Below are positions 12,605 to 25,297 of a stretch of 64,000 bases of DNA, piece after piece. Source of the stretch: Monarcha castaneiventris obscurior (taxonomy: Eukaryota > Chordata > Aves > Passeriformes > Monarchidae); the NCBI GenBank assembly GCA_026261815.1, contig JAMPIT010000348.1, positions 186,001-250,000 on the forward strand, given 5' to 3'. Numbering within the stretch: the first letter of the stretch is position 1; every line of letters begins with the position of its first letter. The notes beneath the pieces were generated by a model. It was not told the origin of the DNA and ran no database searches. It saw only the letters and a list, made by a program, of their open reading frames with translations. The position numbers were made by a program, and so were the translations under genes.

Positions 12605-15600
12605 TCTACTATTACATAAAATACATCAATTTTTTTGGCACCAACATCTAACCTCATTTGGTTTTAATCTCATTTCCGGGAATGTTTAGAACCTTCTAAG
12701 TTCTTTCTGGTTTATGTACAGAGATTTAGCTTTCTTTGCTTCTCTGGGTTTAAACTGGATCGCAACAATCATTTGTAAATTTCTGGAGCTTGAAAACATC
12801 CCATTGTAACACATCTTTTCCTCTCTGATTTACGATATGACCTTTTGGCTCGGTGTGGTCCCTGATAGCACCATCAATCCTGCCACCTTCAAAACAGCTG
12901 TTTTGATGAGCATAAATAGAAGCTGGTCTGTTAGAATTCTTTATTTTGTCTGTGTGCATGTTTTGTTAGGATGAGAAAAAAACAAATAAAAAATCTGAGC
13001 ATATAATATCTGAATTTCTTGTACAGTGATTACATGATTAAAATTCTCTCAGAATATCTGTCTGCATTTCTGACTTGCACAATGCAGCCTTAATGGCTTG
13101 TAAGTGCTGAATTTTGTCACAGATGAAACCAACATAAGAAGTGCAAAGCTTGTTAACATGAGCCAAGCCTGCAATTTATCTGATATTTTCAGCACACTGA
13201 ATGTGAATGGCCGTTTTGCTGCCATTATGGAACTTATTTTAGACATATCAAGTGCCAATATTCTTTCAGATATTCATAAAGAAAGGCCAGAGAATAGGAA
13301 TTTAGTTGTCCTGTCGATAAACGTTGTCCTAGATCATCACAAAAAGGAACTGCAACAAAGCAAGGCTGCTTGCTGCACACAATGCAGTAAATAGTAGTTC
13401 ATGTCACAAGTGACAGAATTAGAAGCCAATTCCTGCTGCTGCTTCTTACCTATAAGAAATTACACTGAAGTGTAATTGGATCAAAGTAATGGGAGCTACA
13501 GAGAGGTACAGACACACACTTTTGTGACAGACTGCTGAGTCTGGGGGCTGTGCTGGAATAAAGAGGACCAGATGAAGACAGGGATGAATAGAAAATTTTC
13601 AGGCAGGTGTGGGATAGAGACCAAGTGTCTTTATGCTCCTGTTGTGAGGAGCACTCACTGTGTAAAAGATCGCTGAGTCCTGCTTGTTTTTGGATTGGGT
13701 ATTTATTTGCCTTTTTTGTCCTGCACTTTGTGCAACACAGAGAGGCTGTGGGATGAGGATTTGGCTACCTGTTTCTGGAAGTGACAGTACCAACCCACAC
13801 AATGTACTCCAGACACTTCTCTTGCTGATTTTGGTGGTGGGAGATCAGGACATCATTATTCAGGCACTGCGGCTTTTTTAATCCTGGTCCTAGAAGAATT
13901 GCTAGGCAAATTTAGAAGCCTGAAACAGTTTCAGATGGAATGGCTGGAAGGTAATTTTTACTCTCAGTGGTATAGCTCAGGAAGCTGGACTGGTTAATGA
14001 TATCTTAGATCACTTCCTCCCTCTCAAATTTGTCTTCCCTCTCTGAGACTGCATGTATGGCTACGTGTACACTCACATACAGGTGGCTGAGGCTTAGATT
14101 ACCCTCTGGTGGGAAGGATGTGCAAACAGAAGGTAGTAAAGTGGCAGCTGAACTCAGCGTAGCAACAACATGAACTACAGGTTGGTATTGGCATCAGCAG
14201 TAAGATTTTGAAGAGGTAGGAGGAAGAGAGATGTCTCATAAGGACTCAAATTCCTGCTCCTGGGGACCTGTCTGAAGTTTTGTCCCGAGTTTTTCTTTTT
14301 GAGTGCCAGGTGTGAAGAGTGTTTCAGTTTTCTGAATTCAGCTGCAGAAATAAATAGGAGTTGAGCATACAGGAAGCACAAAGAACCAAATAAACCAAAA
14401 CCACTCCAGAGACCAAACCAATAACTGCAGTTTGCTGACTCGAAAACCCTTTGCAGACTTCCATGGGCTGTGGCTGAAGCCATCAAATTGCCCTATAAAT
14501 GACAATACCAGGTCTAATCTAAAGCTTTTTCCTGACAAGGTACATGGTTTTCTGGGTGCAAGAGAAAGAAAATGTGATTGATTCCTGACACAGTGCTGTG
14601 GGACTCTCACATAAACTGCATAGTGGAACATGATGCAGAATTAGGGACTGTGAACCTATTTGCTGTCTTATTCTGTAAAGATGTTGCAAGTGATGTCCTG
14701 AGGGTCAATTGTAGCAGAGAGATAATGTCTTGTTTAATGATCTAAATGATAGAATGTAAATGTTGTGCTAATCCAGATGGTGTGAGTCTGGGAAGGGCTG
14801 CGAGCATGATGCATATTGGGTTTAAAATTAAATATCATTTTGATAAATTGCAGAAAGTGCATGGTATCAGCAAGATGAAATCCAGTAAGAGCAAATGCAA
14901 TGTACTATTTTAAGTTTATTAAAAAAAAAAAAAGAAGTGAACAAAGAAAAGTTGGGTGATAGAGATGCAGAGATCACAGACTGAGTCTGCATCAGCTGTG
15001 CTATTGGGGAGGAAGGAGGAGGGAAGGCACTTTTAATTAAAATATCTCTTCAAAGGAAGATCAAACGTTGTAGAAGGAAATAATGCCTGGGCACCAGTGG
15101 GGCCGGGGCCAGGGCCAGGCTCTGCATCCCAGTGTAGGCAGAGGAGTGCAGGAATGCTTTTTGCAAACTGGAGGAGGGAACACAAGGAGTGAGGACAGAT
15201 TTATGGAACAGGGCCTGTCAAGGAAGGTTGAATGAATTAGCTGTGTTCACCTTAGCAATATGAGGCTGAAGGGAGATGAAGAGTAGCTGTTTTTCAGAAC
15301 TAAAATACTCACATAAGGATCAGCAATAAACCATTCTGTATTACTTCTACTCGGGGAAAGTTAAAAGAAACTTCCAGCTTAAAAAAAAAGATCTGGTGAG
15401 AGGTTGGGTAAAATTTTACATTATGGATAGGTGATCAATAAAAGGAGGTACCTAGGGAAGTTAAGAAATATGTTTTTCTGGATGCTTTAAGGAGAATTAA
15501 TAGTAGTATCTTGTAGATACTGAGGTAGGGTCTAAAATTACCAAATTATTCCTCAGGAGAGAGGGAGAAGGCACTACCCAGAAATAGTAATCCTTTCCTG

Positions 15601-16135
15601 CAGGAATCTAGGGATCAGGGAAGTAGAAGCTGAGTGTACAGATCCATAGCCTCTGTCCTTCTGAAAGTCATGCATTTCAAGAAATCTTCTAGCTTTTCTG
15701 GAGAGAGAACGTATCAGTTATGTGCTTAGGAATATTTTCCCATATTAAGTGTGTGTTCAGGTAGGCAGAAACACATAGAAGAGGTGTTCTGAAGAAGTAA
15801 TAATGTAATCAAAATGTCGGCAGATAAACATGATAGTTACAGCTTTAATATTCAATTTTTTCCTTTTTCATTAGGAATTTGCTGATGTTTACAAAGAGGG
15901 TAGCAGGGAAGACAGCCTGTAAACAGCAGTTTTGTATCCATCACACTTTTTATATTCTTGCGTTTCTTCACCAAAGACCTGTCAAAGTAATATGTATTCA
16001 ATCTCTTGGCAGCTGTGCTCTTCCCTGACCTGCATTATTTGCAGTATTTTCACGCAGAAAAATCTTTTCTTTTCCCTTTTGGTAGTTTACAAGTCTGGTT
16101 TAATAGATCACAATTAATATATGGATTTCAAAACC
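12605..16135. other. Intergenic DNA, no gene recognised
   Basis: Nothing supportable apart from a faint CR1-like patch at 15.2-15.4 kb and a poly(A) run near 14,921. Confidence 0.45.
15225..15420 (+). mobile_element. Possible old CR1 fragment
   Basis: caatatgaggctgaagggag and the segments after it faintly resemble the internal part of the CR1 3' region. The match is weak, without the diagnostic terminal repeat. Confidence 0.3.
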
Positions 16136-16224
16136 CTGAAAGATGTTCTTGGCTTGGGGCAAAGGGTTGCAATTGGATGACTTTTCTGAAATCCCTTCCA
16201 GCCCTACTTTTTCTCTGATTCTAT
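16136..16224 (+). mobile_element. CR1 LINE, 3' end fragment
   Basis: ggatgacttttctgaaatcc, then cttccagccctac and a terminal gattctatg match the extreme 3' end of avian CR1. Only about 90 bp is recognisable, so the copy is strongly 5'-truncated. Confidence 0.7.
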
Positions 16225-16324
16225 GTTTATCTTTTCATGACTCAAACATAAGAAATTCAGAGAATATTCCTGAGTATGGAGTTTACAGTACAGAGGTATT
16301 GGTATTTTCACGTACAACGTGGTG

Positions 16325-16372
16325 GAATTTAGAGAGAATAGAGAATAGAGAAAATAGAGAAATAGAGAAAAA
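16325..16372. repeat. Short (AGAGAATA)-type degenerate tandem repeat
   Basis: agagaatagagaatagagaa and variants occur in a row, followed at about 16,417 by a 15-bp A run. Confidence 0.8.
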
Positions 16373-18344
16373 CCCAGGGAAAATGTTGCTTTTCTTCTGT
16401 TTGCAACTCCCTTGTCAAAAAAAAAAAAAAAAGACGTTCTCTCACAGCAGAGAGTAAAGCAACTCTATCATGGTTTACACTATAGGGGAGAGGAAAATTC
16501 CTTCCCCTACAATACTTCAGGACACACAGCAGCCTGGAGAGGCTCCTGTTTTTGCTGAACCTTTTCTTTCTTTTTTATTTTTTTCCCTCAATTATTAACT
16601 CTTAATCAGAAGGAGTAGACATCGTGAGCTGTAGGGCTCCTCTTTCAGTAGAAGAGTGTATTGGTTCAACTAGGTAAAATATTTCAGATTTTAGATTTCT
16701 TTAAATGTAAAGTTGTTCCATTTTCTTATTTAACTTGGTAGTGACAGTGAAGAGAAAAGGTGTCGGAAATGGTTTCTGCTCTGCTTTTTGATAAGCTTAA
16801 TTTTCTCTGTGAAATTTCTGGGCAAAAGCTCTCATTTCACAAGAACTCCAGATTTGTACCATGCTGACAGAGGAAACATTTGATCTTCTAGTAGTTAAAT
16901 CAGATCTTTTCTACTTTCATCTTCTTCTAAAGGCAGACCTAAAAGATCGTTCTTCTATTTTGTTAAATAGAAAATAGTCTGTGAAAAAGAGGAGTCTTAT
17001 CTCTTGTCAACCTCCTTAAAAACAATGATCTTTTGTGTTCCTTTCGAGGAGTTAAGCAGCCTTTCCTACACTTCCAGGCAGGGAGAAGCTCATGGAATTT
17101 TGCCCCTTCCTATGCAACAAGAAATGAGCTTTGTGGTGATAAATGTATAGCCTCTGGGAGAGGAATACAGCTAGAACCGTGGCAATGTCTAGAGATAATG
17201 AAACGAGTGGTCTCTGCACCTTTTCCCTAAGCAGAGATCTTCTCCAGTCTCAGAGAAGTGTATAAATCATCATGGAAGGCTCTGGAAGGCCATTTTTATG
17301 TAGATGATCCCCTTAGTATAGGGACCTATATGGAAAAATGAGAATTCCATTTATTTACTACTAATAATTACAATCCTCTACTTTTATTTTTGTAGAGAAG
17401 CTTTTGGATCTTTAAAAGTCCTAGGATCATCATATTTTTATTTAAGTACCAAAGGTTCAATTGGTGTGGTATTGCAAACATTTTTCTACTTTCTAAACAA
17501 AGAAAAATGCAGCTAAATTTCTTAAAATTATTTCCCAACAATTTGCCTGCTCGCCTATGTTAGCAGGAGTGCATGGATTTGTTATTTTATGGTAACTTTG
17601 TGGATCACTCTTTGATGCTTTCCTCCGTGCTGTGGGTCTTACAGATTCTCATGAATCTCTGCCTGTGGCACAGCTGGGCTGCAGGTCCATCAAGCAGCCC
17701 AGAACAGAATGGCCTGGGTGGACAATAACAGGTTTTCACCTTTTTCCAAGGGTGTGTGCACCCAGCAGTCGCTCCTGTGCCCATAATCCTGAGCTGACTC
17801 CTCCCAGCTACCACAGTCACAGTTTGCATAAGAGAATCACTTGGTTTTCTGTATTCTCTGCTTTATTATGTGCCAGGACCCAGAGTATTTCCTTATCTTC
17901 CTGAGTTACTATCCTCAACTCCAGTGAGGCTAAGGCAAACCTAATTACATAATTAAAATTTCCAAACTCTCTGTTTACAACAAATTCAGACATAGCTGTG
18001 TCCACACGACAGGCTCTTAGAAGGTAAAATGGAGCTCCGGGTCAGGATTCATTAGTCTTTGCTATTAGGACTCAGACTGAGAAAGTGGGTTACTGAGTAG
18101 CTGAGTAACAGAGAAACACATTTTCATAAATTATTCTGTTTGCAAGGTTGTACAGATACATTTGTTAGTACGAAAAGGGACATTGTGGGAAGAGGTGCAG
18201 GGATTTTAAAAGTTGTGTTTGAGGAGGAAGGGAGACACAAAAATGAAATAGCAACAAACTCATTCTTTTCTGTAGCTCATCTACAGATGGTCTGTAGTAG
18301 CATTTCTTTTTTTTCCTTTAATAGCTTTTTAGCTATTTTCCTCT

Positions 18345-18557
18345 GGTTTTGTTTGTTTGTTTTGTTTCTTTTTGGTTTGTTTTTGTTTTTTGTTTGTTTT
18401 TTTTTTAATACTTGAAAACCACGAAGCTTTAGTCAAAACTCTGGTTTGTCTAGTTCATTGTCAAACAAAGCAAAAAAAAAAAAAAACAACCAAAAACAAA
18501 AAACCGACCAAACAAAAAAACCCCAAAAAACAAACAAACAAAAAAAAACCCAAAAAG
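18345..18557. repeat. Inverted pair of low-complexity tracts (T/G-rich, then A/C-rich)
   Basis: A T/G-rich arm (about 18,345-18,411) faces an A/C-rich arm (about 18,472-18,557) across a spacer of about 60 bp that is not simple. The arms are broadly complementary in composition and could form an imperfect hairpin. They are not protein coding. Confidence 0.75.
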
Positions 18558-18689
18558 TTTGACCTGTCCCATCAATCACTTCACATTTTTAAGAAAAGCA
18601 ACTGCCAACTTCTCTTGGCAGTTTTAATAAAAGGTAAATGTTTGTTCAGTAGTTTAAATAGTGGGTATGTGGGAGGGGTTTGAGTAACA

Positions 18690-18745
18690 TAAGTGTAGCT
18701 TAAGTGTAGCTTAAGTGTAGCTTAAGTGTAACTTAAGTAATTTAA
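18690..18745. repeat. 12-bp tandem repeat, about four copies
   Basis: The unit taagtgtagctt is repeated with small changes in the last copy. It is a local minisatellite with no other feature. Confidence 0.92.
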
Positions 18746-21700
18746 GAAAGAAAGAAGCATCAGCTAAAAATTCAGCAGTTAAACCTTCTCCTGCCCCAAA
18801 TATACCTTGGATGAAGAGCAGTGTTTAGTTGATACACTTTACCCTGGAAACCTAAAATAAAACTAAAAAAATAGTGAAAACATAAATCCAAAGAAGTAAC
18901 TGCGAGAAAATCAGATAAAATTTTTTCTGATTGTGACAGTGAAAGAAATATACCAGAAAATTCAATTCAACATGGTGGTTTAATAAAGTGGATTCTTTTA
19001 CTTCTTTTGGTCTGATTTCTGATTTTTCTGCCACCTGAACTTGACTACAGCAAGTGCTGGATATGCATTAGCAAAATGCCTGAAAATAATAGGGATAGCA
19101 AAGCAGTGTTCACATGCTGACACTGCAGCTAACGTTGGATGAGAGGGGTAAATCAGCAAAATTTGAAAGGTTCATTTAAAAGTGAAAATCCCTCTTTAGG
19201 GCTGTTGTTATGAAGGCATCATATGAGGTGGAAAACCATAAGAGAAAATGAAGTTCTGGTCTGGCCATGGATCCGCGCTTCAGAGAAAAAAAGGGAGGTT
19301 GGCCTCATGAGTACAGTACTGTGCTTGCTTTGGATTATACAGAAAGAAATCTGGGTATTTTGTTATTATCATAAATCAGTAACTCAATATCACATCCCTC
19401 TTTTTATGGTAGATATACTTTTTGGAGAATCAGGTGCCATAAATCTGTACTATAATAATGAAAGGAATCTGTCCCTTTATTGGCTTGTAAAGAACTTAAA
19501 AGATATCCATGGTCTACCTGAGTTTAGGCAATTAAGAGTGAATTCTGCTGACACAGGGATTACTAGACAAGGAGGCCACTGAGCGGTGACAAAAAAAATA
19601 AGAGCTTGGGCTTTCCCAAAAGATATCTTCGAAGGAGCATAAAGGGTCTGCTGACAATATTAGCAAGATGCTAAAGAATTCCTGCAATTAATGGTGTTTC
19701 TTCTGCTCTCTTGGAGTGCAAGCAGCAGCTGTGGCTCTGCTCACAGTAATCCTGAGTTCTGAAGCACTGAATTGCAGGGTGCAGCTGCAAGCCCAGCGTT
19801 TAACCCCAAAGGCAGCGCAAACACAGATGGAGTTTTCCTGGCAGGGATCTGTCCTGTCACATCCAGGAGCCACCAGCTCCCCAAGTAGCTGTGTCAGAGA
19901 CTCCAGCAGGTACAGCTGGAAGAACTGCAGCCCTGGCAGTGATCTTCAGAAAAAATAAAGGCCTCTCAGAAGCCAAGATGCTCCTGCCCTGGCATTCAAA
20001 CCTCTGCCAGGACGAAATCCAGCGGTAGCTGACCTGATTACAGGGCTAAAATCTTGTCCTTTTGTTGGAAATAATATAAGTTTTTAAATACTTTTATTTT
20101 ATTTCTCTAGTCAGGCTCGGTTTGCCTTTGCCTTGGGGAAAGGAATTTTAAAGTTATTTTTTTAGGGGAGGTTGCACCACTCAGTGAAGGTGAGCTCAAC
20201 ATCTCAACAGACTGGGAATAGCCCAAAAAGGTACCCAAAAGATAATGACTGTCAACAAAACATCAACGACCATCAGCAAACCTCACAAACATCTACCCCA
20301 CACATTCCCCCCCTGCAATGCCTGATTGTCTATCACTTCAAATACTCTGTAAGAGAGTTCTTATTTTCTTCCCGAGTTTCAGTGACACTTTGAAATGCTA
20401 GATTTGGTAGTGGTTAATGGTTTCATTCTGATGACACTTCTGTAGAGCAAAGCACCCACATGAAAGCAAAAAGATATGGGACATGCCTGAAAAATGTAGT
20501 AACTGTTATTTCCCAAATTGAGGACTGAAGCAGTACACGGGCCCTGAAATCAGTAGGCTATTGAATGCTGCCCTTAATTGAGGGCAAATAAGGAAGACTG
20601 CCTGGGGTGTGATTTTTTAACAATAGCTACTGGCCTGAGATATCATAGGGACTAATTAGGAGACTAATTATAGTCTTTCTGTGATACCTTGAATTTACAT
20701 GTGCAAATGCATGTAACTCAATGGGTACTAAGATTCATGATGCACAAGGTAACTGCCTTCCTGTTCCTATCTTCCTGTTCTTTCCTTCACTTCACAGCTG
20801 CTGTTTTTTGAAAAAATAAAAACAACAACAAAAACAAAACTCCGGGTTTTTTTCAGTTTCAAAAGATATAATTTTCTATCTTGTAAGATTAGTTCTACCG
20901 ATCCATATTGACAGGAGTTTCATCACATGTCTAAGCCAGCGGTCCCACCAGACTGGAATGGTACAAATCTAACACATTTATTTCCTTCTGCATGGGAAGC
21001 ATAAAAAACTTAAAAAAACAATCCATAATAATCATAAATGAGCCTTCCCCAGGGCCATAATGAGTAGAGACTGTTCTTTGTTTTATGCACATGTCAAAGG
21101 AGCTAATACAGCAGATCACTAGAATAGGCATGTATAATAGAATTTTCATAGTCTGTTTACCTGTCTAATTGAATAAATGGAGAAATCCAGACTGAACACT
21201 TTGTAACCTGCCTTTGCCAGAACTGCTGCTGGGAATAATCACCTCTGTTTTATGTATGCTTTGTGGTTTAGCCTCTTAAAATATGATAACAGCGTTGAGG
21301 CCAGGGGCTGAGAATAACGGAATAATATAACTTTTGCTATTTGAAAATGATGAGAAAACACAACTGAAAAAAAAAGGAATTAGCATTGATAGTTTGAACC
21401 TTCTTGCTAGATGGTGCTATCAATTCTGACATTGCAATTGATGCACTGTTTACAGAATTTGTTTATATTCTGATGGACTATATTTAGTAAGACCCATCAT
21501 CCTAAATCCTTCTCTATTTGTCTTTCTTTTTGCTGTTGTTGTTTTGGTGTCAGAGGCAGTGTGCTTAGATATTTGAGACTCTCTGTGTTTAATTTGTATA
21601 AGCTGCATATTGTATTTGGAAGACATGGCAAAATGGTGTGGTAATTCAAATTCAGCTGCTGTTAAGGTAACAACTCATTTTTCTGACCACTTTACCATGT

Positions 21701-24700
21701 TTATACAAGAACAAAGAACAAAGCACTATGTGAAAAAACAATGTATGAGTACCATATGTGTTTATTCAGCGCAGTGATTAAGGTAACAACTATTTTTCGA
21801 TGTAGGTCTCAATGATAATATAAGCCTGAATATTCTTTGGAGTGCCACAGGTGAGGCAGAAGCATTAGACCTCCTGATCAGTTTCCCTTGGAGAGATCTT
21901 CCGAATAATTCCACAAAGCATTGCTTTGAAACTGGATTGAAATTCAGTCTGACTGGGTACCAAAGTGCTCTACTGTCCTGAATCTTACTGACCTGTTTGT
22001 GCGGGACAAAGACAGGCAATTGGTTTGCATGACCTATGCTTGACCACACCTGCATCTCCAGCTTGTGAGGTGTGACCTGGTCAGAGCTGAAAATGAAACC
22101 TTTCTCCAGCCCTCTCCTTCCCTCACCAAAGGGCTTACAGCTCCATACTCCAGAAATTTGGGGGGGCACCTGGTCCTCACCTACAGATCTCTAGCTGGTT
22201 CCACCTACTCAGCTGAAAGTTGAGGATGGATGGGTCCCCAAGGACACCATAACTTTATCCTGGCTGTGTTCAACCTTTGCATTCCATACAAAAAACAGCC
22301 ATACGTGGATTTATGGAAGACAATGAACTCTCCAAAATTCCTTACTTTGACTTGCACTGTAGGCTATTATCACAGCCATTAATCTCATACCATCAAAAGG
22401 GTGAGATAACAGATGAGCTGGATTTTGTCTAATCTGCCTTCAAAGTAATGAAGAATAATGACACTGACAAGGAAATTCTGCAGAGAATCTGCAGAGCAGC
22501 CTCAGTTTGAAATTGCTTGAGAAACTCACACCCCAAAGCCTAACTGGCCACAAGGATTTTCATATTAAACAGCTACACTCTGCTCCAGGTAATATTTACG
22601 TTACTTTTGGTAATCAATGACAATTTTCCTGGCGAAAACAGCACAGGATTAAAAGCTGCTGAGAAATCTTCCTGTGTCATGGGGCAATAGGTCAGCTGAA
22701 TGTGGAGTCAGCACCGTGTGAACAGGGCGCTTCAGGAGTCTGTGTGACATCCAGTGTCACTTGGCCCTGCAGCATCCTCTGCCAGCAGGTGTCACAGCTC
22801 TCAAGTCTGCCCCACCTCTGCTTTGCTGAAACCTGCAGCAGGATTCCTGGGATTCAGGCAAATGGGGCTCCAAGGTGTCATTTCTGCCGCAGTATTGAGA
22901 TGGTGACAAACAGGTTTTACAGAACCAGCCTAGAGACTGAAGAATATTATAAAGTTATGAACAAAAGAACAGAATGCTGAGTAAATGATGAAGTTGCTCA
23001 CAGATATATACCAAACTGCAATCCTTTCAAGGTACACAGAATGACTTTTAACATTCATGCTTGTGGAGTTATAGTTTCCAGATGTTAAGAATTTAAACAT
23101 AAACCATTTTTCATTTGCTCTTGACCTTTCCAAAGTCTTATTAGACATCTGGTATGCTCTGCCTATCACATGTAGAAGAACAGAATTGTCCAGCTAACAC
23201 AACTGCAAAATACAATAACTGTTGAAATTTTTCTTTTATTTTTTAGAGAAGTGGTTGCAATGTCATCACGTTTCTGTTGAAGCAGAAAGTTATACAGCAC
23301 TCAGACCATTACAGACTTCACAAGATGAAGACTCCTTTGTGTTGCTTATTCACACAGGCCACGTCTGGTTTCACTTGCACTACTTTAGCTTGCTAAAGAA
23401 TTTGTTGTTACATCTTTTTATTCTTCTTTTCAAGGGCATTTTTACATAATGTCCTTTTCCCCTCTTACTAAGGTTTGAAGATGTCAATTTTCTCTATTTA
23501 CAGACCAAAGAGGGGATCTCTCATGAAAACTCTCTTCACAGAGGGAGAGGAACAGAATTTGTCAAAAGGGACTAGGTTTGCAAGGTATCATTCAGTATCT
23601 GCCAGGCACTGGTTACCTCAGAAGTAGATGTAAGAATACATAAAGTATTTTTACAAGTAATTGAGTAAATTAAGGGTGCAATTAAGTAGAAGTTTAAGCT
23701 ATGACTTTATCGTGAGAACTTAACCCCTAGCATTTCAAAATCCTTTATTACTAACAACCTGCTTGCTTTTCCAGTAAGCCCAGCTTATCTTTGTCCTTGG
23801 GGCAATCAAGACCTTGTTTTTATTCCCTTATGCTCTCCTCCCCACCAGACTGATTTCTTTTGCTACTGTTGTGGTGCATCTTCGAAATGCTCCTTGCTCT
23901 GACAGGGTGAAACCATTGCTGGCTGCTGCTGCTACTGCAATCTGCATGAGAGGATTTTGTGGTGGTGTTGATGTTTTTGCAACACCAGCAGATGGAAAGG
24001 AAGCTGCATTCACAAAACACTTTAAGCTACATAATGGCTCTTGAAAGCAAAAGGAGGGTGAGGAAGGGAGTGCACTCTGAGTGCTCTGGAAGGGTACATG
24101 ATGTTTCTGCCAAATGTCATGCAGTAGAGAGGTGCCAGCTGAGCAGGGGTCTGAGGAGAGCCTGTGGGACTTGCACTGCTGGTGCTGGTTGCTCTCCTCC
24201 TCACCCCACTGTGCTCCAGCTGTAGAGGGTTCAGCAGTGGCAGTGAGTCCAATGGACTACTCAGTGTGTCTGTCAGTCCCACCTAATCCTTCTCCTGGTG
24301 ATGCTGGTGGTGCTGGAAAGAGGTCTATACCCTTTCTCCCTGTGCTGGGGCAGACATGGATAGAAGAGATCAGGCTGCTGTCTTTCCCTCTGTATGCAGG
24401 CAGTGAAATTGCTGTCTTGCTCTATACACTCAGTGGAAGAGAGCTATGACTCATTTCAAATCACAGTCCTTGAAGCGGAAGAAATAGAGTTTTTCCATGA
24501 TGGCTTCTTTGTCTTAATTCTTTCCTTTTCACATGAAGAGTCTGAGCATTATGTGGACAGTCAGATGTTTCACCATCTGCATAATGAGAGGAGGGGAGAA
24601 GGGTACAGGTCTCTTTTACCTATAGGGTTATTTCTCTGATTTTGGTGCAGAAGCAGAGCTCTCCTTAAGATTCTGTGCTTGCACAAGGTTTCCTTCCCAC

Positions 24701-24766
24701 TGGAGAACTCAGCACTCAGAGTGGTATCCTTGGTGAGACAGACTTTCCCATACTATGTATAGATGG

Positions 24767-24772
24767 GTAGGC
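24767..24772. repeat. Target-site duplication, left copy (gtaggc)
   Basis: The six bases gtaggc lie directly outside the TG end of the left LTR and recur directly outside the CA end of the right LTR. A 6-bp duplication is usual for alpha- and betaretroviral integrases. The matching pair shows that both outer ends come from a single integration event. Confidence 0.93.
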
Positions 24773-25132
24773 TGTTGCCCTCTGCTATGAAGGCATGGCG
24801 ACCTGGTTCAAGGCCTCAGCACGGCAGCACGGCCTCCCCCGTGCCACTCGGTCCAGGACACACAGACACCAATGTGGTGGATGGTCAAATGGCGTTTATT
24901 ATCTTGTCTCATGGGGCTATATAGTCCAGGGGCTTCTCTAGTCGGGAAAGGGGGATTGTGGGATGGCCAGGGTTAGCAGTGAGTGGAAAACTACTGGGGT
25001 GGAAAACTACTGGGGTTAGGAGGACTACATTCCTAAGGTGATGCTTATCAGTGGGATGAAGGGGGAGGGAGATTCCATGCTGTCCCTGCTTCCCGTCACA
25101 TCGCGTAATCTTCCGTTCGCCTGTCCCTTACA
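24773..25132 (-). repeat. 3' LTR of the provirus (360 bp)
   Basis: This is the partner of the LTR at 32,638-32,998. It is identical except for one substitution (T at 24,935) and one missing A near 25,067. TATA-like ctatatag is at 24,917-24,924, and AATAAA (reverse complement of tttatt) is at 24,895-24,900. The duplicated 16-bp U3 unit occupies 24,985-25,016. The polypurine tract abuts its inner edge and the target duplication abuts its outer edge. Confidence 0.96.
24895..24924 (-). promoter_or_regulatory. 3' LTR TATA-like box and poly(A) signal
   Basis: On the minus strand, ctatatag (24,924-24,917) precedes AATAAA (24,900-24,895) by about 17 nt. A transcript starting 25-30 nt after the TATA box would begin at or just after AATAAA. 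The signal would then be present only in the 3' copy of the RNA. In the 3' LTR it would direct polyadenylation. The cap site is inferred. Confidence 0.7.
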
Positions 25133-25146
25133 TTTCCCCCCCTCTT
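25133..25146 (-). other. Polypurine tract (plus-strand primer)
   Basis: AAGAGGGGGGGAAA in the sense direction abuts the TG of the 3' LTR. This is the position and composition expected for the RNase H-resistant primer for plus-strand DNA synthesis. Confidence 0.92.
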
Positions 25147-25297
25147 ATTATAAATGAATGAGGTAGTCATAGGTATAGGCACTGAAGTGAGGTACGAGGT
25201 AGTGACTTAACAAGGGAAAAAGGGGTTTGGTATACCTGAGTAAATTTCGCAAGGCGAGTTAAAAGGGTCTTGCGATTGACAGTGTTTACAGTTTGGT
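25147..25297 (-). other. Short 3' untranslated spacer between env and the polypurine tract
   Basis: About 150 nt separate the env stop from the polypurine tract. I see no accessory gene here; a small open frame across env's 3' end is in a different frame and has no recognisable feature. Confidence 0.5.

Larger units (their letters stand above)
16432..24766. other. Long intergenic stretch with low-complexity tracts only
   Basis: It contains the inverted low-complexity pair (18.3-18.6 kb) and the 12-bp tandem repeat. A moderately GC-rich patch at 19.7-20.0 kb with aaaaataaagg resembles an LTR edge but cannot be supported. No gene was found up to the provirus. Confidence 0.45.

Noticed and set aside
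12273..12689. Frames rich in FLPS or KEGR repeats
   Set aside because: They are direct translations of the (TTCC)n array, as are those at 33,080-33,716.
19690..20020. LTR-like patch with aaaaataaagg
   Set aside because: No TATA partner, no second copy and no target duplication were found.
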